In this document: one piece after another, positions 45,449-52,638 of the stretch
Layout of the letters: each line of letters begins with the position of its first letter
How positions within the stretch are numbered: the stretch's first letter is position 1
Assembly (NCBI GenBank): GCA_024405635.1
Contig: JAKSOL010000015.1
Coordinates: 1 to 63,246, forward strand
Origin: Salinivirgaceae bacterium
Lineage (GTDB): Bacteria; Bacteroidota; Bacteroidia; Bacteroidales; SZUA-534
DNA length: 63,246 bases
Direction of reading: 5' to 3'
Translations under genes and position numbers: made by a program
Notes under the pieces: model-generated
Told to the model about the DNA's origin: nothing
Databases searched by the model: none
Seen by the model: the letters and a program-made list of their open reading frames with translations, nothing else

Positions 45449-45805
45449 CTATTCCTCCTCAATTTTGCGAATCAGTTCCTTAAGTTCGTCAACCGAAAGA
45501 TCCTCTTCCTTAACCAATGCCGAAACAGCATTCTGGTATGAGTTTTGAAAATACTTGCCAATGATGCCACGCAAAGTGAGTTTGCCAAAATCGGTGCGCG
45601 ACACTTTTGCAAAATACTGATAGGTTGGTCCATACGATTTGTGGTCAACGTAGCCCTTGGCCTCAAGGCCACGCACCATTGTAGATATTGTGTTGAAATG
45701 AGGTTTTGGGTCGGGATAAAGTTCAACCAAGTCGCGGACAAACATTGGCCCATGCTCCCAAAAGAAGTTCATTACTTCCTCTTCCTTTTTTGTAATCTTC
45801 TCCAT
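45449..45805 (-). CDS. BlaI/MecI/CopY family repressor
   Basis: 118 residues. Winged helix: MEKITKKEEEVMNFFWEHGPMFVRDLVELY, FNTISTMVRGLEAKGYVDHKSYGPTYQYFAKVS and a C-terminal dimerisation helix (LSVDELKELIRKIEEE). Predicted to repress its own operon with the M56 protease, which would cleave it on induction. The upstream region carries three evenly spaced half-sites (45838-45886), supporting autoregulation. No beta-lactamase gene is adjacent. Confidence 0.92.
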   Translation of the reverse strand: MEKITKKEEEVMNFFWEHGPMFVRDLVELYPDPKPHFNTISTMVRGLEAKGYVDHKSYGPTYQYFAKVSRTDFGKLTLRGIIGKYFQNSYQNAVSALVKEEDLSVDELKELIRKIEEE

Positions 45806-45832
45806 TGTTGTGATGTGTTTTTGTTGACAATG

Positions 45833-45886
45833 CTAAAGTAACTATAAAAATATTTTGTGCAACTATTTTTTTTAGTTGAGTAACTA
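45833..45886 (-). promoter_or_regulatory. blaI promoter with phased half-sites and a palindromic operator
   Basis: Minus-strand -7-like TACTTTAG (complement of 45833-45840) and GTTG (complement of 45860-45863) are 19 bases apart. On the plus strand, G(T/C)AACTA occurs at 45838-45844, 45859-45865 and 45880-45886, exactly 21 bp apart, and TAGTT-GAGT-AACTA (45873-45886) is a perfect palindrome with a 4-base centre. The half-sites straddle the promoter, as expected for BlaI-type repression. Confidence 0.7.
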
Positions 45887-46018
45887 TTTTTTTGATTGTT
45901 TAGACATATTTTGTTTTGCAAAGCAGAAACACTAACATTGTAGCAATAATAAACGACGATAATAAAATCAAGATTTAGAGAGACATAACATATTATTAAC
46001 ATAAGCATTAGCTATTAT

Positions 46019-46193
46019 TCACGTCCAAATCAAAAGCCTCGCAAACTGATGATTTCGGTTATCGGATAAACGCTAATCCACGAGACGCTTTGCGCTCTCG
46101 TATCCCTACCATTAGAGTTAATGCTCACGCCGATTAGGTGTGGGCTAATCTAGGTAGGATACGGGGTTCATGCGAGGCTCCTCGTGGACGTGA
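46019..46193. ncRNA. Structured 175-nt intergenic element of unknown class
   Basis: Nested long-range pairing: outer stem TCACGTCC (46019-46026) with GGACGTGA (46186-46193); next AGCCTCGCA (46035-46043) with TGCGAGGCT (46171-46179), both perfect; inner GTATCCCTACC (46100-46110) with GGTAGGATAC (46153-46162); ATTAG (46111-46115) with CTAAT (46145-46149); apical GCTCAC (46123-46128) with GTGGGC (46140-46145, sharing the edge C). A local hairpin (GAGACGC-TTT-GCGCTCTC, 46082-46099) branches off. CCACGAG (46078-46084) can alternatively pair with CTCGTGG (46181-46187), competing with the outer stem. No coding frame. Could be a small RNA, a switch, or a DNA fold-back at the edge of the accessory region. 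Strand unknown. Confidence 0.5.
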
Positions 46194-46266
46194 TAGAGAG
46201 GTCCGCACCTTTCTTTTGTCCGTATGTGATTGATAGTTGATTGCTGATAATTAACTATTAATTGAT

Positions 46267-47049
46267 ATGAATATTTACACGGAAAAAAGTATTGAATTGG
46301 CAAATCAACGTAATTATCTTGATTTGCTATTTAAAGTATATCCATTGAGTCCTGACTCTATCAGAGATATTGATGCAACAACTTGGAAGTCTGTAGAAAC
46401 GAACTATAAAAAGGGTAATAATACCGAATTGTTTAAGAGTTTGCTAAAACTGCCATTGTTTCCTGTAAAAGACGGTTATGTTCCTTATTTTAAGCATGAT
46501 TTAAGCGCCGTAGAGCGTAATCCGGATACTGTAGATAGGATTTGTGGAAGAGTCAGGGAGTTGGAATTGGACAAATTATGGGAAAAATGTACTCAACCCA
46601 AAGAGACCAACCGTCAAATGGGACCGTTGTTTCAAAACTGGCTTAACAAAGGTGTTCTTGGTTCATATCCCGTTGATGAAAAAATGTTCTTGTCAAAGAC
46701 CAAAGGAGTTGCCATCCTAGATGGAAGAGATTCGGCATTAGCTGATTTCGCCAATCGTTATCTTGGTTATACAAGAGATAAAGGTCTGGATTTTATAGCA
46801 AGAAAAGGTGATGTATTCATTATTGGAGAAGCAAAATTCATTTCTGATGAAGGTGGTCATCAAAATGACCAATTTCTTGATGCTATTACAACCCTAAATA
46901 CAAAAACGAAAAGGAACGTATTAAAAGTGGCTGTACTAGATGGTATATTGTATATCAAAAGTAAAAAGAAGATGTACCAGACAATCACTTCTAATGATGT
47001 CCCTGTTATGAGTGCCCTATTATTAAGAGATTATTTATACTCACTATGA
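46267..47049 (+). CDS. Type II restriction endonuclease (Tsp45I-like)
   Basis: 260 residues. PD-(D/E)XK core: GLDFIARKGDVFIIGEAKFIS with Asp175 and E188-A-K190, then DEGGHQNDQFLDAI. Upstream TNRQMGPLFQNWL and the N-terminal PLFPVKDGYVPYFKH stretch resemble what I recall of the Tsp45I family, which cuts GTSAC; the family label and specificity are tentative. The stop overlaps the methyltransferase start by 4 bases, the classic R-M arrangement. Assumed cognate pair. Confidence 0.78.
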   Translation: MNIYTEKSIELANQRNYLDLLFKVYPLSPDSIRDIDATTWKSVETNYKKGNNTELFKSLLKLPLFPVKDGYVPYFKHDLSAVERNPDTVDRICGRVRELELDKLWEKCTQPKETNRQMGPLFQNWLNKGVLGSYPVDEKMFLSKTKGVAILDGRDSALADFANRYLGYTRDKGLDFIARKGDVFIIGEAKFISDEGGHQNDQFLDAITTLNTKTKRNVLKVAVLDGILYIKSKKKMYQTITSNDVPVMSALLLRDYLYSL

Positions 47050-48113
47050 AGAACATTTTGATAAAAGGGGATAATGTTGCCGGTCTTAATTGGCTGATAG
47101 AAAACGGATATCAAGGCAAAGTTGATTTGGTTTATATAGACCCTCCCTTTGCAACTGGTGGTACTTTTTCCGTTGATGATAATGGTCGTGTTGCAACTAT
47201 AAGCAAATCCGAGAAATCTGTAGTTGCGTATAAAGATACATTGCAGGGTACTGAGTTTATTGATTTTTTACGTGAGCGTATCAAGTTAATTTATAAACTT
47301 CTGTCAGAGCAAGGTTCTTTTTATTTGCACATAGATTATAAGATTGGCCATTATGTAAAAGTTATGTTGGACGAAATTTTCGGTGTAGACAACTTCAGAA
47401 ATGATATTACTCGAATTAAGTGTAATCCAAAAAACTTTTCGCGAATCGGTTACGGCAATATTAAGGATATGATCTTATTTTACACCAAAGGAAAGAATCC
47501 AATTTGGAATGAGCCAAGAATTGAACATTCTGAAGAAGATCAAAAAAGATTATATTCGAAAATAGACAAAGACGGCCGAAGATACACTACAGTTCCTATT
47601 CACGCTCCTGGAGAAACAAAGGATGGGAAAACTGCACAAGCATTCAAAGGAATATATCCTCCCAAAGGAAGACATTGGCGTTGCTCAGTAGAAGAACTTG
47701 AAGAGCTCGATAAAAAAGGATTAATAGAGTGGTCGGAAAAAGGCAACCCAAGAAAAATTAATTACGCAGACGAAATGTTGGGTAAAAAAGTGCAAGACAT
47801 TTGGGACTTTAAAGATTCAATGTATCCAGATTATCCGACACAAAAAAATCCTGATATGTTGAGTCTTATCATATCTGCATCTTCTAACGAAAATTCAATA
47901 GTAATGGATTGTTTTTGTGGTTCAGGTTCAACCTTAAAAGTAGCACAAAATATGGGGCGTAACTGGATAGGGATTGACCAATCTGATGTTGCAATAGAAA
48001 TAACAAAGAAAGCCATTTCGCAAGATTTAAGTTTGTTTTCATCAAATGACGGTTTTGACTATTATGAATTACTGCCAAATGCTCTGCCGCGAATGCAACA
48101 GAAGGAAGAGTAG
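47046..48113 (+). CDS. Beta-class DNA methyltransferase (N6-adenine or N4-cytosine)
   Basis: 355 residues. Catalytic motif IV DLVYIDPPFATGGTF (DPPF 32-35) lies near the N-terminus and AdoMet motif I VMDCFCGSGSTLKVA (about 286-300) near the C-terminus, the order of the beta class; IGIDQSDVAIEI follows motif I. The target-recognition region lies between. Protects host DNA from the overlapping endonuclease gene's product. DPPF occurs in both N6-A and N4-C enzymes, so the base is undecided. Confidence 0.92.
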   Translation: MKNILIKGDNVAGLNWLIENGYQGKVDLVYIDPPFATGGTFSVDDNGRVATISKSEKSVVAYKDTLQGTEFIDFLRERIKLIYKLLSEQGSFYLHIDYKIGHYVKVMLDEIFGVDNFRNDITRIKCNPKNFSRIGYGNIKDMILFYTKGKNPIWNEPRIEHSEEDQKRLYSKIDKDGRRYTTVPIHAPGETKDGKTAQAFKGIYPPKGRHWRCSVEELEELDKKGLIEWSEKGNPRKINYADEMLGKKVQDIWDFKDSMYPDYPTQKNPDMLSLIISASSNENSIVMDCFCGSGSTLKVAQNMGRNWIGIDQSDVAIEITKKAISQDLSLFSSNDGFDYYELLPNALPRMQQKEE

Positions 48114-48200
48114 CAAGTAGTTGGTAAGTTATAAGTAGTAGGTTTTACGTTCTACAAATCAACGAATAAACAGTTCAACGCATCAACTGCAGAACCGTGC

Positions 48201-48249
48201 CTTCGACAAGCTCAGGCGCCGCGCGTATTGGTGGCTGAGCCTGTCGAAG
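48201..48249. repeat. REP-like inverted repeat
   Basis: CTTCGACAAGCTCAG (48201-48215) and CTGAGCCTGTCGAAG (48235-48249) are 14/15 complementary around a 19-base GC-rich centre. The arm sequence is of a type I recognise as widely dispersed in bacterial intergenic regions. It may also act as a terminator for the R-M pair, but there is no T run. Confidence 0.65.
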
Positions 48250-48309
48250 CCACTACCCATTAATCATTGTTATTCGATTCAACAAAAAAATGTAGTGGCT
48301 TTTAAGAAA

Positions 48310-48395
48310 TTGCATTGTCTATAGTGCAATCTTTGGCAGTTATTGCACATTGCATAGTGCAACTTATGCTAAAAACTGCACGCTGCATCGTGCAA
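48310..48395 (+). promoter_or_regulatory. Three palindromic operators at exact 33-bp spacing
   Basis: TTGCAT-N8-GTGCAA (48310-48329), TTGCAC-N8-GTGCAA (48343-48362) and CTGCAC-N8-GTGCAA (48376-48395) each span 20 bp and start 33 bp apart. The last one covers the region where the -33 element of the ATPase gene promoter should lie. Likely binding sites of a dimeric regulator, possibly the gene's own product. Confidence 0.7.
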
Positions 48396-48400
48396 TTTTA

Positions 48401-48408
48401 TATCTTTG
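48401..48408 (+). promoter_or_regulatory. -7 promoter element (TATCTTTG) of the DUF4143 ATPase gene
   Basis: Exact TAnnTTTG match 24 bases before the ATG, directly downstream of the third palindrome. The usual -33 TTTG is replaced by palindrome sequence. Confidence 0.65.
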
Positions 48409-48432
48409 CGGTATAAAAAACAGAATTAGGAT

Positions 48433-49611
48433 ATGAACACATTAATAGAAACATATAAACTTTTGCTTAATAGAGTTAAGACCGATTTTGTACGATATCT
48501 TCACGATAAGATAAATTGGGAGAATCGATTGGTTGCTATATTGGGAGCTAGAGGTACGGGAAAAACAACTTTGCTACTACAACATATTAAAATGTGCGAT
48601 GAAATTGAAACCTCGCTCTACGTAACGGCAGACGATTTTTACTTTACCACTCACAGATTATTCGATTTGGCAAAGGAATTTTACCAAATAGGAGGAAAGA
48701 AACTCTACATTGACGAGATACATAAATATGAAGGTTGGTCGTTAGAAATAAAAAATATATACGACCTTTTGCCCGACCTTCATGTTGTTTATACAGGTTC
48801 GTCTATTCTTGATTTGGAGCGAGGCGGAGTGGATTTAAGCAGAAGAAAAGTGGAGTATCATTTAATGGGACTATCTTTTCGTGAGTACATCAACATTTCT
48901 CTATTTGAAAACTTTCCCGCTTATTCGTTGGAAGAAGTATTAGTAGGTAAGGTTGATTTTCCGTATGCAAAGTATCGCCCAATAGCGCTTTTTAAGCAAT
49001 ATTTAAAAACGGGCTATTATCCATTTTTTATGGAATCAGACGACTATGCACTTCGGCTTAAAAGTGTATTAAAGCAGGTGGTGGAGTTTGATATACCTAC
49101 GTATGCTAAAATGAATATTACATCAAGTGCAAAACTCAAAAAACTGCTTTATGTGATAGCGCAAAGTGTTCCCTTTAAACCAAACTTTTCCGTCTTGGAA
49201 AAAGAGTTGGGCATATCAAGAAACATTTTGCCCGATTATTTGATGTATTTAGAAAAGGCGCAATTAATTACGTTGGTTCGCGAAAAGGCCACAGGAATAA
49301 AAGTGTTGCAAAAAATAGATAAGATATACTTGAATAATCCCAATATATCATACGTTTTAGCTGATGGCGATACAGACAAAGGAACCGTTAGGGAGAATAT
49401 TTTTATTCAATTTTTTCAAGACTTGCATCCAATTGTTAGTTCACCAACACAAGCCGATTTTGAGGTGAATGGTTACACGTTTGAAGTGGGCGGCAAGAAC
49501 AAAACAGCTCAACAAATCAAAGGAGTGGAAAACTCATACATTGTAAAAGACGACATTGAATATGCCTCTTTGCGCGAGATTCCGCTTTGGATGTTCGGCT
49601 TTTTGTATTGA
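48433..49611 (+). CDS. AAA-14/DUF4143 family ATPase
   Basis: 392 residues. AAA domain: Walker A LGARGTGKTTLLLQ (37-50), Walker B KLYIDEIHKYEGW (90-102), sensor VYTGSSILDL, and the YHLMGLSFREYI motif typical of this family. C-terminal DUF4143 region: KLLYVIAQSVPFKPNFSVLEKELGISRNILPDYLMYLEKAQLI (winged-helix-like) and a final TFEVGGKNKTAQQIKGVENSYIV segment resembling a degenerate PD-(D/E)XK fold. These are abundant, poorly understood ATPases of accessory regions. The palindromic array upstream suggests tight regulation. Convergent with higA, separated by a shared hairpin. Confidence 0.88.
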   Translation: MNTLIETYKLLLNRVKTDFVRYLHDKINWENRLVAILGARGTGKTTLLLQHIKMCDEIETSLYVTADDFYFTTHRLFDLAKEFYQIGGKKLYIDEIHKYEGWSLEIKNIYDLLPDLHVVYTGSSILDLERGGVDLSRRKVEYHLMGLSFREYINISLFENFPAYSLEEVLVGKVDFPYAKYRPIALFKQYLKTGYYPFFMESDDYALRLKSVLKQVVEFDIPTYAKMNITSSAKLKKLLYVIAQSVPFKPNFSVLEKELGISRNILPDYLMYLEKAQLITLVREKATGIKVLQKIDKIYLNNPNISYVLADGDTDKGTVRENIFIQFFQDLHPIVSSPTQADFEVNGYTFEVGGKNKTAQQIKGVENSYIVKDDIEYASLREIPLWMFGFLY

Positions 49612-49631
49612 TGCTCAAGGTGGTGCAAAAT

Positions 49632-49674
49632 AAAAATCCGCAAGTGGTGCATTAGGCAACCATTTGCGGATTTT
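49632..49674. terminator. Bidirectional terminator, copy 1 of an intergenic repeat
   Basis: AAAATCCGCAAGTGG pairs with CCATTTGCGGATTTT (one G-T pair) around a 12-base loop. It lies between the convergent ATPase and higA genes and is similar in sequence to the hairpin at 50472-50516. Confidence 0.85.
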
Positions 49675-49695
49675 GGTTTGTGAAAAGAACTGACG

Positions 49696-50061
49696 TTAGA
49701 CGCCCAAAACTATATGCGCATCAACGTTCATTTTGCGACTAATCTCGCGAGCAAGCTGCAATGTTGGCTCACAACGTCCATTAAAAATATCGCTTATGCG
49801 CGACGAACTTACACCAAGCAATTCTGCAAGTTTTGCCTGATTAAGCCCCATTTCATACATGCGTAGTTTCATCACACTTACAAGCGATGGTTGCTCTATT
49901 GGGAAATGCTCATCTTCGTATTCTTCAACCATTGCCGACAATAAATCTAGTTCTACAGCATTCTTGTTGGTAGGTGGGGTATTGTCGTCAACCAATGGCA
50001 ACAGTTCTTCAATGCGCTCCATTGTTGCCTCATAAGCTACCTTCGATGTTATTCTTGCCAT
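49696..50061 (-). CDS. higA: HigA-type antitoxin
   Basis: 121 residues from the ATG at 50061. N-terminal helix MARITSKVAYEATMERIEELLPLVD, then an HTH_3 domain (LRMYEMGLNQAKLAELLGVSSSRISDIFNGRCEPTLQLAREISR in part, residues about 70-115). Antitoxins of this type bind both toxin and the operon promoter. The toxin gene precedes it by 12 bases, the toxin-first order typical of HigBA. Confidence 0.85.
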   Translation of the reverse strand: MARITSKVAYEATMERIEELLPLVDDNTPPTNKNAVELDLLSAMVEEYEDEHFPIEQPSLVSVMKLRMYEMGLNQAKLAELLGVSSSRISDIFNGRCEPTLQLAREISRKMNVDAHIVLGV

Positions 50062-50073
50062 AATTCTCACTAT

Positions 50074-50367
50074 TTAGATTGTTGATGCATCAATTTTTTC
50101 ATATTCAGAATGTGTGCCTATAAAACGAATTAAAATCGTACCTATAGTAAATTTGATAATAACTATCAATCTGTAGTTATTGCCCCGAATATTGAACACG
50201 TAATGCTGATTGCCAACGGCATCAACACTATTAAATGTTTTTTTTATGTCGTCGAAACAAGTCCATTGCGCATTTTTGGTTTTGGTAAACCATTCTTCCA
50301 AAGCAACCTTTGCGTCGGCATGTTCGGTGTAGTATTCTATAATTCTTGAACGAGCAATTATTCTCAT
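50074..50367 (-). CDS. higB: HigB-type mRNA interferase toxin
   Basis: 97 residues from the ATG at 50367. RelE-like fold of the HigB family: MRIIARSRIIEYYTEHADAKVALEEWF, TFNSVDAVGNQHYVFNIRGNNYRLIV and IRFIGTHSEYEKID. These toxins cleave mRNA on the ribosome. Begins the higB-higA operon. Confidence 0.88.
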   Translation of the reverse strand: MRIIARSRIIEYYTEHADAKVALEEWFTKTKNAQWTCFDDIKKTFNSVDAVGNQHYVFNIRGNNYRLIVIIKFTIGTILIRFIGTHSEYEKIDASTI

Positions 50368-50471
50368 TTGCAACTAACAATATTTTACAAAGATGAGTTT
50401 GATTTTTTTGAAATACAAAATTATTTTTTGAATTTCAAGTTTTTGCTATAAACGAAACTCAAACGTTGCAT

Positions 50472-50516
50472 AAAAAATCTGCAAGTGGCGCATGTGCAAC
50501 CATTTGCGGTTTTTTT
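50472..50516. terminator. Terminator downstream of the ClC fragment, copy 2 of an intergenic repeat
   Basis: AATCTGCAAGTGG pairs with CCATTTGCGGTTT allowing G-T pairs, with A and T runs outside. It follows the stop codon of the ClC fragment (minus strand) by about 20 bases and is likely the original terminator of the channel gene. Confidence 0.75.
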
Positions 50517-50535
50517 GTGAAAGACAGATGTCGGT

Positions 50536-50847
50536 TTACTCTTCAGAGAAGTTGAGCAAAGCTTTGCGGTAGGCAGTGTAAATTTTTGATTTTGATATAA
50601 ATCCGTCGTACAAACCATCGTTAATAACAGGAAGGTTCCATGCTCCAGTTTTTTCAAACTTCTCCATCACAACGTCCATAGCATCGGTAGTGCGCACCAC
50701 ATCAACTGGCGCCGATATTAGTTCGTAAATGTATGTAGTGTCGTACATTTCGGGGTTAAACATTATGTGGCGAATATCGTCGAGCAATACAATGCCAACA
50801 AGTTCTTTGTTTTCGTTTATTACAGGAAACAAGTTTCGGCGTGAGTG
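50536..50847 (-). pseudogene. Displaced 3' end of the ClC channel gene (CBS-domain fragment)
   Basis: The segment 50546-50847 is nearly identical to 54712-55013 inside the intact channel gene: one substitution (50832) in 302 bases. Beyond it, the last three codons still encode Ser-Glu-Glu-stop but with two synonymous changes. It encodes the C-terminal CBS pair region (VGIVLLDDIRHIMFN, AWNLPVINDGLYDGFISKSKI) with no start codon; the frame is open only through the duplicated part. On the other side the sequence switches abruptly at 50848 to unrelated DNA. Not expected to be functional. Confidence 0.85.
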
Positions 50848-51094
50848 TTTTGGGATAAATTATTTGTAGGAGGCGAAATTTCCATTATGATGGAAAATTG
50901 ATAAGGAAAATCTTTTTGGAAAATAGATGTTGACGAAGTGTGATGGGGTAATTACCCACATTGTTGGTTTCTTATAAATTTTGCTTATAACAAGTTGCAT
51001 TTATTTGATTAACCACTTGATAAGCAAAGAATTAATAGTCGGCACCTTTGCTTCACAAACAAATAGATTATTCACTATTCTAAATTAAAGTAAC

Positions 51095-51658
51095 ATGAGA
51101 AGCATTGCAAAAATTGAGCTACAGTATGCTCACCGTTTCTATGGCTTCCAAGGCGAAGCCATGTATCTTCACGGTCACACCGGTATTCTTACCATAGAAG
51201 TAGAAGACGATGTAACACCCAAGGTCAATATGGTATTTCCCTGTAACGAAATCAAGAAGATAGCGTGGGATGTACTACGTAATTTTGACCATGCGCTAGT
51301 ACTCCGAGAGGATGATCCACTACTTCCAGCCATTTTAACAGTATACGACAAGCAAGGAATACGCAATGGGCATCCTCTCAACAAAATGAAAGGCGAGGCG
51401 TTTGTCACCCCTCTAGCTACAGCTTATCCTGATTGCCGACTTGTAGTCACCAAAGAAACAATGACAGTTGAGGGTATGATAAAGATAGTTTATGACTTGC
51501 TAAAAGATAAGTTGCCCATAGTAAAGCTCACATTTTCGAGCGGAGTTAATAAAGCCTCGCAGTGCTACGACACTTGTAAGCATTTTGAAAGATGTCCTAT
51601 ATGCGGCGTAGTTCTTGACGAAAGAGGCAAGTGTCCAAAATGTGGGTGGAAAAAATAG
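51095..51658 (+). CDS. PTPS/QueD-like protein with C-terminal zinc ribbon
   Basis: 187 residues. Fold markers of 6-pyruvoyl-tetrahydropterin synthase/QueD: zinc-binding His13 (QYAHRFYG) and His26/His28 (LHGHTG), FDHALVL (D65-H66) and TMTVEGM (E126). The catalytic Cys, expected at position 22 in CxxxHGH, is Ala, with Glu at 21. The C-terminus adds a Cys-rich tail (C157, C161, CPIC 167-170, CPKC 180-183), a zinc ribbon not typical of QueD. So the classical carboxytetrahydropterin reaction is doubtful; it may be a PTPS-III-like variant or a different activity. Lies inside the interval bounded by the ClC duplication. Confidence 0.7.
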   Translation: MRSIAKIELQYAHRFYGFQGEAMYLHGHTGILTIEVEDDVTPKVNMVFPCNEIKKIAWDVLRNFDHALVLREDDPLLPAILTVYDKQGIRNGHPLNKMKGEAFVTPLATAYPDCRLVVTKETMTVEGMIKIVYDLLKDKLPIVKLTFSSGVNKASQCYDTCKHFERCPICGVVLDERGKCPKCGWKK

Positions 51659-51735
51659 AATTACTCCCAATATTATATTTCAGTATACCATTTTTTGTGT
51701 TTGTGCCGCCTTCTGTTTATCGGAAGGTGGCTTTA

Positions 51736-52638
51736 TTATAACGACAACAACATTTTAGCCTTAGGGACAGCAATCTCCTTGAACATCTGCAGAAGTTTTT
51801 CTGCTGCCAATTTTCTGTAGGTATCACTAGCAAAAAAGACATACGACTTAATAGGAGACGAAAGTTCCTCAATATCTACGGCCTTCAGAAACGGTCGGGC
51901 TATAATTGATTGTGCTGTAAGGATAGATATCATATCAGTCTCCTGAAGAAGGTTCAGGATAGCGTTAGTATCGTTGATGGTGGCAGCAATGTTAAGTTTT
52001 CCTGTATTGATGCCAATGAAATGTTCAAGACCATTGTGCTCCTTAACATCACCCTCCGGCAATACAAGACGTTGCGATCTCAAGTCGTCGAAAGACAACT
52101 TATCACTATTAGCCAGAGGGTGGCAAGTGCGCATTATAGCGCTCAGCTTATAATCGAGTAGATATTCATAGTCAATGCCATCCAAATTATCAGAAGGCAT
52201 AACAGAGAAGACCATATCCAGTTCGTGAGAGCGCAGTTTCTGCATTAGGTTATCTATAGTAGAGTAGCAGACAGAAGTTCTGATATCCCTATAAGTCCGG
52301 AGAAATTCGATACCAGTCTCGCGAATGAAAGACTCGTGCGAAGCGGTGAGGCCTATTCTAAGATCGCCACAATGAAGGCCGTTCATATCATTCATACGAG
52401 CTGTGCACTCATCGAAAGACTGGAGGGCTACTCTAGCGTACTTTAGCAAATGTTGTCCACTCTCTGTAAGTATTACGTTATGAGTTGTTCTGACAAACAA
52501 CAACGTTCCCAGTTCGTTTTCGAGGGCTTTTATCTGTTGAGACAATGCGCTCTGAGACAAATAAAGGCGACGTCCTGCCTCGGAGAAACTCAATGTTTCT
52601 GCAGTTGTTACGAAATATCTTAACTGGCGTGCTTCCAT
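51736..52638 (-). CDS. LysR family transcriptional regulator
   Basis: 300 residues. N-terminal winged helix MEARQLRYFVTTAETLSFSEAGRRLYLSQSALSQQIKALENELG (split, 1-44) and a LysR substrate-binding domain (LRIGLTASHESFIRETGIEFLR, AIMRTCHPLANSDKLSFDDL, ISILTAQSIIARP). Convergent with the PTPS-like gene. Its usual divergently transcribed target would lie beyond 52640, where only degraded sequence is found, so its regulon is unclear. Confidence 0.92.
   Translation of the reverse strand: MEARQLRYFVTTAETLSFSEAGRRLYLSQSALSQQIKALENELGTLLFVRTTHNVILTESGQHLLKYARVALQSFDECTARMNDMNGLHCGDLRIGLTASHESFIRETGIEFLRTYRDIRTSVCYSTIDNLMQKLRSHELDMVFSVMPSDNLDGIDYEYLLDYKLSAIMRTCHPLANSDKLSFDDLRSQRLVLPEGDVKEHNGLEHFIGINTGKLNIAATINDTNAILNLLQETDMISILTAQSIIARPFLKAVDIEELSSPIKSYVFFASDTYRKLAAEKLLQMFKEIAVPKAKMLLSL

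Noticed and set aside
46044..46080. CTGATGA next to a 9-bp stem, suggesting a hammerhead ribozyme core
   Set aside because: Two extra A's separate the stem from CTGATGA, no GAAA follows a stem II, and the expected UH cleavage position is not placed before the returning stem strand.
46019..46193. Retron msr-msd RNA (terminal inverted repeats like a1/a2)
   Set aside because: No reverse transcriptase gene is adjacent or anywhere in the window.
49696..50367. Possible fragments of one larger regulator instead of a TA module
   Set aside because: Both proteins have full family length, toxin-first order and a 12-base gap, which fits HigBA well.
51000..51094. preQ1 riboswitch ahead of the QueD-like gene
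   Set aside because: No preQ1-I or preQ1-II core sequence or pseudoknot layout is visible.
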